A DNA stretch of 10,351 bases, taken from the NCBI GenBank assembly GCA_027596945.1, contig JADGJH010001378.1, positions 1 to 10,351 of the forward strand, written 5' to 3'. The translations under genes and the position numbers were made by a program. Positions 1-7,950 of this stretch are shown here, piece by piece (position 1 is the first letter of the stretch; each line of letters begins with the position of its first letter). The notes under the pieces were generated by a model. That model was not told where the DNA came from, did no database searches, and worked only from the letters and a program-made list of their open reading frames with translations. This DNA is from Physocladia obscura. Its lineage: Eukaryota; Chytridiomycota; Chytridiomycetes; Chytridiales; Chytriomycetaceae.

Positions 1-207
1 TATTTTGGGTTCAATAAAAGATTTCTTAATGAAAATTTTCTCAGATGTAATTGAAAACTTTTCATTACCACTATTTTTTTTTTCTGCAAATTTGGATAGT
101 GACTCCAGCACTTCAAATTCTCCACTTTGCAATAAATTCTTTAATTTCATTGGGTGCTCCATTATTGGGCCTTCCAACAAATTATATTCTCCACTTTCTA
201 ATCTTCT

Positions 208-525
208 TTAGACTTTTCTCCACAATGCATATGGTGGTTCTGAATACCATTTGCCTGTTTTGGATGTTAAAAATGCTCCTCTTTCTGAATCTAAAAAAGC
301 ACCAACAGAAAACAAGTTTTCAGTTAATAGTTTAATGATTCTCACTTTCTTTAAGTGAAAATTCATACCATTAACTTTTTGAATAATTTCAGCCATTTTA
401 TTTACTTTAAATGGCGTTTCTCCAATTCCATAAACTTGTTTTCCTAATACTTGTTTACTTTTAATAAGATTTTTGTGTTTTGGTAATGGTTCTGCATAAC
501 TATCTTGTAGATCTATTATTTTCAT
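208..525 (-). pseudogene. Copia-protease-like C-terminal fragment
   Basis: This is a 105-codon open stretch on the minus strand. It carries KQVYGIGETPFKVNKM and, about 30 residues later, LLTENLFSVGAFLDSERGA. In copia-type polyproteins the stretch after the protease active site usually reads like V.G.G ... NLLSV..L, and that order and spacing are matched here. The frame continues upstream (to about 813) through a TGA at 528 and a TAA at 576. It also continues downstream, past a TAA at 210, to the left edge, where residues such as IMEHPMKLKNLLQ remain coding-like. This assignment rests on family knowledge and visual resemblance, not on a search. Confidence 0.4.
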
Positions 526-1090
526 TCATAATAACATCTCCAACTTCATCCACTTATTCACTTTGTTGAGAATTTACATTCTTAACTTAGCCTCATTCAA
601 CCAATTTATACTTTCAGCAATTGAGAGTTTTACTCTTTCTTTATTTTGTGCTGTTGGATTTGTGTCTTCCTCATCTGAGGAATCCAAATCATTCTTTGCA
701 TCAAAATTTACTATACCTTTACAGCCATTCAGTTTTGACTGTTTTGGTTTCTTTAAATCGACTTTTACTTTCTTTTGCAACTCAGAGTTTTTCTTCAAGC
801 AATTAAATTTCATTTTTTGAAATTTTGCGCCTTTTCTCCCTTTTCAGTGAATTATTCAACAATTGCATTTGTAGCTTTTTAATTTCCATTGGACAACCTT
901 TTCCACGGAGTGGGCACACATTTTGGTGGATTTGTTGGGACTCATTCAACTTTTGGTATTTACACAGTGGCCCAGTAACATTTCTCTCATGGTTCCTTCT
1001 TTTCATGGTAAGTGCACCAGTAACCATCAAATTTACTTTTAGTTGATCCGGTTCCATTAGAATAATTTTTGTTCAAATTTTCGAAACAGG

Positions 1091-1570
1091 TCAATTTCTT
1101 TTCTTTAACAGATTAATTTCCGGTGATTTAAATTCTTCTATAGATTTTAATCCAGCAATGTCTGATTTATAATTTGTAGATATTGCAAGCCAGTGGGATT
1201 CAATTAACAGAACTGTCCAATAATTTTTCTTTTCTCTTAATTCTTTGCTAAAATCTTCAAAATGGAATCTGAATTCTGTATCATTTACAGAATATTCATG
1301 AAATTGTTTCTGGAGCTTTGTAGACCGTTCCAAAATAAAATCCATGAATATTTCATGATTTTCAGATTTTTTTCGCAATTTTAATGCGTCCCAAATACAT
1401 AAAGCCTCCTTTATTGTTTGTGCGGGATCAGTATTCTTGAGCTCTGAAAACTTACTTTTCATTAAGCTCAGATCCTTTTTAGCATTTTCGGAGTCAAATG
1501 TTGACACAATTTGTTGAATTTTTGGCCAAGAATTGTCCACCCATTTTTCAGATTTTAATAATGTAACAGC
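1091..1570 (-). pseudogene. Continuation of the Gag-like frame after an in-frame TGA
   Basis: This stretch is in the same frame as the 1966-1571 segment and is separated from it by one TGA codon. It contains WVDNSWPKIQQ, a long acidic/basic helical stretch, and YWTVLLIESHWLAIS near the end. The first internal ATG is at 1540. After the TGA at 1093 the frame passes a second TGA at 1075 and continues from 1057 into the Cys/His-containing segment that ends with a TAA at 805. That four successive blocks share one frame argues for one ancestral polyprotein, later broken, and against several small genes. Confidence 0.4.
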
Positions 1571-1966
1571 TCAGGCGTCTGCTTTTAAAATTGGCTCCAG
1601 AACTTTATTAAAACGTTCATTTGCCTTCTGTTCATCTTCAAATTTGTCCATTTGCGCTTTTTGACAGAGTTTTAAATTCTCTATTTCACCGTCTATCTCA
1701 ACAATGGCTAATTTAAGTGACAAATGTTTTTCAATGGTTCCAATTGAACCGGCCGGCCTTATAATTTTGTCTGTGTCATTAGCATCTGTTTTTAATATAT
1801 TTGGCTGCGCACGGTTTTTCGTGTATTTGACAACATCAGAATACAAAATCTTTTCTTTTGCGCACTCTTCATGCGCCATTAATTCCGTTCTTTGGAGCAG
1901 TAGGGCTGCGTGTTCAGCCTGCTGCGCTTCAATTATTGAATCTTTTTTAATAATGCGTTTTGTCAA
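1571..1966 (-). pseudogene. Longest clean Gag-like segment, charged and helical
   Basis: This 131-codon open stretch is part of the broken minus-strand element. It starts without an ATG (first codon TTG; an in-frame TGA lies 12 bases upstream), so it is not an independent gene. It is rich in Lys, Glu, Ala and Gln with few Pro or Gly, and its leucine/isoleucine spacing looks helical, as expected for a Gag capsid-like region. It ends at TGA (1573-1571), and the same frame then runs open for another 159 codons to the TGA at 1093-1091, so the stop looks like a single-base break in one original frame. No family motif is decisive. Confidence 0.4.
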
Positions 1967-2194
1967 ATTAGGCCATCATAGCAATCACGCCATCACTGCG
2001 GCTGAGGGTAACAGTGATTTAGTTGCTATTTACGTTGGACATTTTGACTTTGTTGTTTTTTTTTTTTTAAACTGACATAAAAAACTTGATTGTTCAAAAT
2101 TCCCCAACTTTCAAATATAAACCAATCAATCTTTTTAACCGTTCCTGACCACATAAAGCACCCTTTTCTTATTATATAATTATATTTCAGCTTA

Positions 2195-2412
2195 AGCTTA
2201 ATGACAGAACAGTAGTAATACGATTGTCTCTGTTGATGTTGATTTTGAATGTAATTTTGCTAATAAAGATTCAAGTTCATCTTCCATACAACTTGAATAC
2301 ATACTACCTTCAACAAGGCAACTTTTTGAGAAACTTTGTCCAAAGCCACAGGCGAGGTATCTGCAACCCCATCCTGAACCTCTACTCCTTCATCCCACAA
2401 CTCACGTTCAGA
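2195..2412 (-). pseudogene. Coding-like minus-strand fragment of unknown origin
   Basis: Reading the minus strand from 2412 gives SERELWDEGVEVQDGVADT and then PVALDKVSQKVALLKV, an acidic, ordinary-looking protein stretch with no ATG of its own. Near 2300 it runs into a different frame that gives MYSSCMEDELESLLAKLH and SKSTSTETIVLLLFCH before a stop. A frameshift, or a very small intron at the GTAGTATG near 2305, would join the two. It lies between a TATA-like site and the Gag-like ATG. It could belong to the leader or LTR of the element, to a host gene that the element entered, or to an older element. No family is recognised. Confidence 0.25.
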
Positions 2413-2440
2413 AAAAGTGGGAATTCAACAAAGTGGCCAG

Positions 2441-2450
2441 CTTATATAGT
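2441..2450 (-). promoter_or_regulatory. TATA-box-like site, minus strand
   Basis: The minus strand reads ACTATATAAG here, close to a consensus TATA box. About 20 bases further upstream on the same strand is a CRE-like site (plus-strand TGACGTGA, 2465-2472), and at about 2490-2494 a CCAAT box (plus-strand ATTGG). The order CCAAT, CRE-like, TATA is that of a compact RNA polymerase II core promoter pointing left, towards the retroelement-like region. It could be the U3 promoter of an LTR or the promoter of a lost gene. Short motifs like these also occur by chance in AT-rich DNA. Confidence 0.35.
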
Positions 2451-2536
2451 ATTTTCGAGCCAAGATGACGTGACTTACCTATTGATTTTGATTGGTCAAG
2501 AGTAAAGGGGTGGGTTGTTATGGTTGTTTTAGAAAA

Positions 2537-2707
2537 ATGTCCGAAAGGAAGTCGCGTCCGAATTCCAACAAAATCAGCAACAAACCTCATCAACAGCAGG
2601 TCGTCCAGCGACAGAGACACCAGATGGCCCGGTGTTTTCATCTTGCGCAATTCAAACCCGACGCAAGCGTTGTTGGAGATGACGCGAAAGAATGGAAACG
2701 ATTTTAA
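2537..2707 (+). CDS. Possible small basic ORF, 56 residues, unrecognised
   Basis: An ATG in good context (AAAAATGTCC) opens a 56-residue frame, MSERKSRPNSNKISNK..., rich in Lys, Arg, Gln and His and ending in EWKRF and a TAA. It sits in the gap between the minus-strand promoter-like sites and the POT1 gene. No family or motif is recognised and no continuation by splicing was found. An overlapping minus-strand frame of 111 codons (2408-2743) is equally open, so the gene call is weak. It may be a short open frame in the 5' region of POT1 or plain chance. Confidence 0.15.
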   Translation: MSERKSRPNSNKISNKPHQQQVVQRQRHQMARCFHLAQFKPDASVVGDDAKEWKRF

Positions 2708-2937
2708 ATCGAAACGCTCGTTATCGTTTACCCAACGCAACACTGGAGACCGTGCATGTGACCATGCTTGTATTTGTTTGTCTATCGGTGCTGGTGGTTG
2801 CGGTGTTGTTGTTGTTAGAGCTGGAAGTGGTGGCAGGCTTGAAGACTGATTTTTGTCATGTTACTTTTTTTTTCATTTCGCCATTTATTCAAAACTTCAA
2901 TTGTCTGTTGGAGGATGATGAAAGTGAAAACGAGTAA
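2692..2937 (+). CDS. Possible small single-pass membrane protein ORF, 81 residues
   Basis: The frame starts METILNRNARYRLPN. At about residues 23-44 it carries a strongly hydrophobic run (VTMLVFVCLSVLVVAVLLLL), long enough for one membrane helix; the tail is acidic (EDDESENE). The run is encoded partly by a GTG/TTG-rich tract (2785-2820), so simple base bias could produce it. The frame overlaps the proposed POT1 start by 23 bases in a different frame, so both cannot easily be main products of one transcript. No family is recognised. Confidence 0.15.
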   Translation: METILNRNARYRLPNATLETVHVTMLVFVCLSVLVVAVLLLLELEVVAGLKTDFCHVTFFFISPFIQNFNCLLEDDESENE

Positions 2938-4810
2938 ATGTGATTCTCCGTTAAGGGGAGGTGTGGGGAGTGACATGGGGGGGTCCGAAAACAAACCGAT
3001 GTTACAAGTTGACGAAAAGCCTGAACAAACAGAATATGAAAGTATCGTCGCCACTGCAGGAGCTAACCCACTCAAGACACTCAAAGCTGGCACGGCGGCA
3101 GACTATTTATTCGCCGTAATTCGCGATGACAACAACCGCGGAATCAGCAAGAAAGGCGGTTTGTAAAAAGCCCAAATTAAAAAAACGACTCATCTTATGA
3201 TAATAAAATATAAATGATTGGCCGCTTACAGACCACATGCTGACTCTCGTATTAATCGATCCTTGCGCAACTTCATCATTTAGCGTATCAATGTTTGTAA
3301 AAAAAGCCGAGATGCTCCCGTCAAACGTGCGCGCGGGGCAAATTGTAAAATTTACGAACCTGAAGATTCAGCAGTTCAATTCAAAACCGCAAGGGCTAAC
3401 GACCTTTGCTACGAAATGGATATTTTTCGATGAAAATGAAAATCTGGATGAGAGTGTTCCCGATTCGAATCTCTCATTGGCTGATTGGATTGTTGTTCGG
3501 TTCTTGCGGAAATGGTATTGTGCGAGTATTGGTGGAGATAATAGGGGTGCTCTTTCCGCGAGTCTTGTCGATTCGCGAAGAAAAGTTATAACAGTATCTC
3601 AACTCAAGGAACCGAAAGAATGCTTCGATTTGTATTGTCAGGTGAATTTTCATATTTCCATATATTTTTCTTCACCTCATTTAATCACATAAAAAAGGTT
3701 ATACATATATTTGAAAAATCAGATGACAAGATATTCCTTGCCGTCTCAGATTTCACGAAACCAACTTTTCGTAACGGTATCGAAATGTCTGCAGAATCTC
3801 TACTGTACCCAATCCCCGAACGACTCTTCAAAATCACAATCTGGTGCGACTCACCTGAAGACTCAGAATCAGTGAATTTACAAAAGTTATCTTCATCGCG
3901 TTCTGTGGCAGATATTGAACCTGGAATGTTTCTATTTTTGCGCAATTTGTTCAGCAAGCTGAGCAACAATGACAACAGCCTTGAGGCCACGCTACATTCT
4001 GAACGCAGCGAACGAAGCATGGGTGGACGATGGCAGATTCTAATGAATGAACATTTGGAGGTGGTGAAAATTCGAGAGCGTATTCTGGAAGCGAAGCTGA
4101 CAATAAATCATCTTGTTGTTGGTGGGATTTCAATAACACCAGCATATGTGCCTTTAACGTCAATGCGCGAAATGCTTCAAGCAGAATATGTACATCCGAC
4201 GCGATACAGGTTTTCAGCAAGTGTCGTTGACCATCTTCCTGTAAAGTTTCAGGATTTTACTCGTGTTATTTGCGATTATTGTGAACACAGGTGTGCTGAA
4301 TTTTTTTAATATTTTTAATTATTGCTATTGCCATGCCATTTGACGACCTTCCTTTCATTATTTTTATTTATTTTTTTGTTCTTGTAGCTATGACGGAAAT
4401 GTGTGTTCGGGGTGTGGAAATAATGATACAGGAAATCGTGAATTTTTATTTTCATTGCTTCTCACCGACGAAGCAGGGTCTTTTGTACCTGTGATTGTGT
4501 CAGGAGAAGAAGCAGTTTCGTGAAGTTTTTTTCGTCTTCGTTTCACAGGTATTGAATCGGTTGTTGTTTTTTTCAGAGACGGTTTCTTCGATTGGAACCG
4601 CACGATTTCTCGAAAGACACGAATAATCTCGCGAAACTAAAAGCTGCGCTTGGAAATTTATGGGATATTGGGCAAGTTGGACAGCCAAGAGTGATGGCAG
4701 CCAGAAAGGCATTATTTTGCGTTCAGAGTTTTATACCATCTCCGTCAGTCGGCGCGAGTTCTGCTGCGAATGTTCGATACAAATTGATTGCGACGGAGTT
4801 GGTTTGGTGA
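2915..4810 (+). CDS. pot1: POT1-like telomere-end-binding protein, five exons
   Basis: The predicted protein binds single-stranded telomeric DNA at chromosome ends in the nucleus, as POT1 proteins do. Exons are 2915-3158, 3232-3641, 3698-4290, 4388-4514 and 4577-4810; the introns (73, 56, 97 and 62 bp) all have GT..AG ends and phases 1, 0, 2 and 0. The joined frame is 536 codons including TGA, close to fission yeast Pot1 (about 555 residues) and shorter than human (634). OB fold 1 spans about residues 51-175: GISKKGD joins HMLTLVLIDP across intron 1, then come SVSMFVKKAEMLP and LKIQQFNSKPQG. F103 and F130 fall where human POT1 has the DNA-stacking aromatics F62 and Y89. VITVSQL...CFDLYCQ leads into OB fold 2 (about 219-350), which includes GMFLFLRNL. 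A C4 zinc ribbon (C410, C413, C422, C425) sits in the C-terminal OB fold, which ends RYKLIATELVW. The start is uncertain: M1 at 2915 is the first ATG of a tandem pair, and 2975 or 2999 would also keep OB1. Confidence 0.92.
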
Positions 4811-5330
4811 AAAGCTACGTGTAGAATAAGAACTTACATAAAAATTCTACCAACAGTTGGATTTGATTGAACTCGAAATACATTAATAATTTGAACTCCA
4901 ACAAAATAATCAACCCTTCGCCATCCAGCCAATCATAATCAAGCTCTAAAAACACATAAAATCAAGAAGCACAAACAAAGAGACAAGCATAGACAACTGA
5001 AAAAACCAGACTCAAGTTGCTTTAAAAACAAAATCAACTAAATATTTTGTAGAAAGGTATGAACCAAGTTTCTGCTTGTGCAAAATTATTTTTCGTTCAA
5101 GAATAATTTTTGATTCTTGTTTGTTTGGTTCGTTTTTGTATGTAATTCTTCGTTGATTATTAAAAAGCTATAAATAATTCACTAAAAATAATTCGGGTTT
5201 AAAGAAGTTTGTGTTGTTGCCGATGGCATGTTGGCTCTCGAACATTATTTGTCTGGTTATTATTGAATGGTCGTATCAGGATTTAATTGGACAAATCTGA
5301 GATAATTTGGTTTATTAAAGCCAATTATAG
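4811..5330 (+). other. AT-rich intergenic stretch after POT1
   Basis: No coding frame can be supported here. AATAAG at about 4826 and several AATAAA-like tracts could serve POT1 mRNA 3' end formation. A small perfect inverted repeat lies at 5082-5110. The rest is A/T-rich sequence with short T and A runs and no tRNA-like boxes that I could see. Confidence 0.5.
5082..5110. repeat. Small perfect inverted repeat (9-bp arms, 11-base loop)
   Basis: The arms AAAATTATT (5082-5090) and AATAATTTT (5102-5110) are exact reverse complements and flank TTTCGTTCAAG. The stem is all A-T, so it would be weak as RNA. No target duplication or transposon end was seen. Chance is likely in DNA this AT-rich. Confidence 0.4.
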
Positions 5331-5678
5331 TTATTGACGATTACGAAAAGTTTGAGTAATGAATGCAACGTAATCGACGGTAACAGCAATCGCGGAGAAC
5401 CAGGAGCTGAAGGGAAAACACAGGGAAGAAACAGGCTGGAACAGGTATGGTCTTGGGAAGGACGAGAACTGCACTGCTGCTTGACGAAGCGGTTGCGTCC
5501 GGTTGGCTGGGAGTGGTGTGCTTCCAATCAGAAACTGACAGCTGCTGATCGGCGAGCGTGGTGTTGGCGTTGGAAGGCTCGGCGACGCTAAGCAAGTGCC
5601 GTGAACGAATCTCAAAGAATCCACTGACTTTTTCCTTTCCGAAGTTGTCAATAAACATGAGTGACAAACATGTGACAA
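5331..5678 (-). other. Less AT-rich block with overlapping open frames, coding status unclear
   Basis: Positions 5380-5600 are visibly richer in G and C than the flanks, and both strands are open. On the minus strand one frame (from ATG 5667) begins MSLMFIDNFGKEKVSGFFEI and contains a serine run (ATASSSSSAV). A second minus frame (from 5678) is Pro/Ser-rich, and a plus frame (5334-5591) is Trp/Arg-rich. Fewer stops are expected in GC-richer DNA, so open frames alone prove little. The first minus frame has the most protein-like composition. None has a recognisable domain, and I could not settle strand or exon structure. Confidence 0.25.
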
Positions 5679-5727
5679 ATTACAATCATAATTTCTTCCA
5701 AACGAACACCCAGCAGATCAATCGAAA

Positions 5728-6156
5728 TTACACAAGCCTCTTCAAATCTGCCACATTGTTCCACACCGATTCGCTGCGTCCAAACAAAATCCTAAATGCT
5801 ACAACCTGGCTAAATGCACCGTCGTTACCACAAGCCCCGGCGCAAGGTTTACAAGAAACAACTCTATCCAGACCAAGTTGAGCACCACTTCTGGCGTGCT
5901 GCTTTCTCGCGCTCCATATTCTCTTAAGTATCCTGCCGCTTTGCCTGAATTTCGGATATTTTTGAACCCCTTTTAATTCTGCCAAAGAAGGTCCGACCAG
6001 TTTGTCGCCTACAAGTCTGTTTCGGATCCAATGAATTTTGTAATACGATTTAGATTCATTTTGGATGCTGATGTCACCACCGATTTCACATTTCAAATAG
6101 TCAAAAATTCTGCCCTGATTGTGTATAACAACCATCACTAACCAATTCTTTTTCAT
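5728..6156 (-). CDS. Hypothetical basic protein, 142 residues, divergent from the WOPR gene
   Basis: A single ATG-started frame of 142 residues ends at TAA (5730-5728), unusually long for chance in this base composition. The protein begins MKKNWLVMVVIHNQGRIFDY and continues ESKSYYKIHWIRNRLVGDKL. The middle is basic (GRILKRIWSARKQHARSGAQ) and the end has a small Cys-rich patch (SCKPCAGACG). There is no clear signal peptide and no membrane helix. A TATA-like TATAAATTC lies about 20 bases before the ATG, and the gene would be divergently arranged with the WOPR gene that starts at 6643. No family is recognised. The complementary plus frame is also open from 5692 to 5974, codon-for-codon in register, so the true coding strand is not certain. 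Confidence 0.35.
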   Translation of the reverse strand: MKKNWLVMVVIHNQGRIFDYLKCEIGGDISIQNESKSYYKIHWIRNRLVGDKLVGPSLAELKGVQKYPKFRQSGRILKRIWSARKQHARSGAQLGLDRVVSCKPCAGACGNDGAFSQVVAFRILFGRSESVWNNVADLKRLV

Positions 6157-6642
6157 GACGAGTCAAAATCCAGAATTTATAGAATATTTCAATGCTTTAC
6201 CGCCTCTCAAATATTTTTCTTTGATTGATGAATAAAATGCTTTTAAGAAAGCCGTTCCATTTCGTTTGTTTGATTTGATAGGGATTAAATATTTTCATTT
6301 GGCGGAATGTGAACGACGATCTTTACTGCATAACTTATTTGTTTTCTCCGCTCACCCTCTTTTATTATTTTGTCATCTTGCTCAAAGATCTCTTAGGACG
6401 TGGCTTGCTTGGATATCAAAATTCCGAATCGCAAATTTTTTTTTTTTGAAGTGTTTCCAAAGATTCATGCCGTTAATCACCATAGTACCCGGACTACTAA
6501 GATTAACATCCAATGCAGAATTTCATTTACTTTTTTCCTTGAAGCTTCAGATAATTAGATCCGGCATCCACGGTGAAAAAAATCTTGCTTTTCGATTTTG
6601 TTGAAGTTGAAATTCTGAAAAAAACCTTTGGAAGACAAAAAA
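6157..6642 (+). promoter_or_regulatory. Intergenic region upstream of the first WOPR gene
   Basis: About 480 bases separate the hypothetical minus-strand gene from the first WOPR ATG, so this is the likely promoter. I saw no convincing TATA box near the ATG and no exact TTAAAGTT, the element reported for some WOPR proteins. A plus-strand frame at 6266-6604 (112 codons, hydrophobic and Phe/Leu-rich) has no recognisable domain and is treated as chance. Confidence 0.35.
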
Positions 6643-7950
6643 ATGAATTTCAGAACGTCAGCCGTTAATAATGGATATCCAAGAAGCGTCGAAAACCAGT
6701 ATTTTCCGACTCCTCAACCTTCGATCATTTCTCCACTGTTTGCTGAATCTGCGTTCACCGAATCACAAATGCCGGCACAAAATGCACCTTACTTCAACAA
6801 GCCACAGCAACAACACTACAGTAGCCATCCAGCTTACCAGCACCATCAGTACCAGCCACAGTACTACCACCAGCAATACCACTACCACCAGCAACAGCTT
6901 CAGCTTCAGCATACAGTATCTGAACCCGACTACAGCTTCGAAACATTTTTCGGTTTCGTCAAGGACAAAAACGATGCTATGCTTATTATCGAAGCTTGTG
7001 TCCATGGGCGATTAAAATGCATTCCGCCGTACAAGTACGCCAACTTGAATTTCAGATCAGGATCGGTAAAAATTTTGAAAATACTCTCAATATATTTCTT
7101 ATCTCTCTTTTTTGAACAACGACACAGATTGTGGTCATCACCCAGAAATCATATGATACCAGCTCAATCCGATGGAGAGGTTAGAAAACCGAGAGTTTTC
7201 TTCATATTATTGGGGGGTTTTTTTTGAGCTTATAATTATTCATAGATGGTGGAAATTGGACTACAAGCAAATTAAACGACGGATTCCTGCTTTATCGCGA
7301 GACTGAACCGTTACCCGAAGGATTTTTGTCTCCTTATTTCCCAATCGAAACAGTTCCACTCTTTACCGCTGGAAGTCTTAAAGCCAATACGCAGCTAATT
7401 CCTGGCGGGATGGCAAAAAGGACTATTTCGTTAGTTGGAAGCGACGGAAACCGATATCGAGGTAAATTTACCTTACAATGATTATCAACTTTTTTTTTTG
7501 TTGATTAAAACGAACACAATTGCAGTCATTTCGTATTTCTATCCAACTGATGTAGAAAACCACTACAATAGTGGTCAAATGCATCAGGGACGGAGTTTCT
7601 TGAAAACTCCGACTGAAATACCTGAATTAGCTGTGTTTACTGGACACCTACAATCAGCAGACCCCGGATCGGAAAATTCAGACGGCAGCGTTAGCAAAGG
7701 CGACACAACGGTACCACAAATAGTCGCAAAAACAACAGAAACGGAAGAAGTATTGCACATTGTTATCCCACAACAGCATAATGAAAATACGCAAGGGCCG
7801 ATAAAGTTGCAAGCGAATAGGACATGCTCGTGTGGAGGAATCGAGAGAATTGAAAATGTATTACGCTATGACTTATGGAATTGTGAAACTTGGTTTAATC
7901 AGCCGTTGTATTTGGCACGCATCAAGGGGAAACAAAATGAAGTCAATTAG
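6643..7950 (+). CDS. WOPR-domain (Gti1/Pac2 family) transcription factor, copy 1, four exons
   Basis: WOPR proteins are sequence-specific DNA-binding regulators in the nucleus; Wor1, Ryp1, Mit1, Gti1 and Pac2 control morphology or development in other fungi. Exons are 6643-7065, 7128-7179, 7246-7461 and 7526-7950 (phases 0, 1, 1), giving 371 residues. Residues 54-90 are rich in Gln, His and Tyr. The first WOPR half (about 99-177) runs ETFFGFVKDKNDAMLIIEAC, GRLKCIP, NFRSGS, then IVVITQKSYDTSSIRWR across intron 1, DG.NW across intron 2, and FLLYRE. The second half (about 208-240) reads QLIPGGMAKRTISLVGSDG, then YRVISYFYPTDV across intron 3. These match the family's RSGS, RW.DG..W, LVYRE, KKTISV and ISYY landmarks in order. 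A linker of about 30 residues separates the halves. The C-terminus carries CSCGG (331-335) and ETWFNQP (351-357), shared with copy 2. The ATG at 6643 is the first in frame and has an A-rich context. Confidence 0.95.

Larger units (their letters stand above)
1..2042 (-). pseudogene. Decayed Gag-protease region of a Ty1/copia-like retrotransposon (partial)
   Basis: A minus-strand reading can be followed from an ATG at 2042 to the left edge, but only through many breaks. Stops lie at 2021 (TAA), 1978 (TGA), 1573 (TGA), 1093 (TGA), 1075 (TGA), 805 (TAA), 576 (TAA), 528 (TGA) and 210 (TAA); frame changes fall near 1975 and 810. The order of parts suggests copia type. The start MSNVNSN is followed by ITVTLSRSDG and an AMMA segment that recalls the usual ...W.LM... 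of copia Gag. Next come a charged helical stretch (1966-1091) and a Cys/His segment near 960-890 (LCKYQ...IHQNVC) that may be a damaged zinc knuckle. Around 470-230 the segment VYGIGE...LLTENLFSVGAFL resembles the NLLSV-type end of a copia protease domain. I see no intact catalytic DSG and no integrase or reverse transcriptase inside the window; those would lie beyond position 1. Coding character is fairly clear, but the copia assignment is by resemblance only. A decayed cellular gene is the alternative. Confidence 0.45.

Noticed and set aside
5..335. Plus-strand open frames of 68 and 94 codons
   Set aside because: They lie opposite the better-supported minus-strand retroelement-like reading and have T-rich, Phe/Leu-heavy composition typical of shadows.
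1704..2075. Plus-strand frame of 123 codons
   Set aside because: It is antisense to the Gag-like segment and ends in a run of Phe from a poly-T tract; no domain is visible.
3457..3475. tRNA B-box-like GATTCGAATC
   Set aside because: It falls inside POT1 exon 2 and there is no matching A box or cloverleaf around it.
3685..4220. Minus-strand frames of 111 and 89 codons
   Set aside because: They are antisense to POT1 exon 3, whose plus-strand reading has clear family motifs and consistent splice phases.
6266..6604. Plus-strand frame of 112 codons before the first WOPR gene
   Set aside because: Composition is hydrophobic and T-driven, it includes a Phe run from a poly-T tract, and nothing in it is recognisable; it fits the promoter/5' region better.
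6763..7005. Minus-strand frame rich in Val and Leu
   Set aside because: It is the complement of the CAG/CAC-rich exon 1 of the first WOPR gene; the hydrophobicity is a by-product of that repeat.
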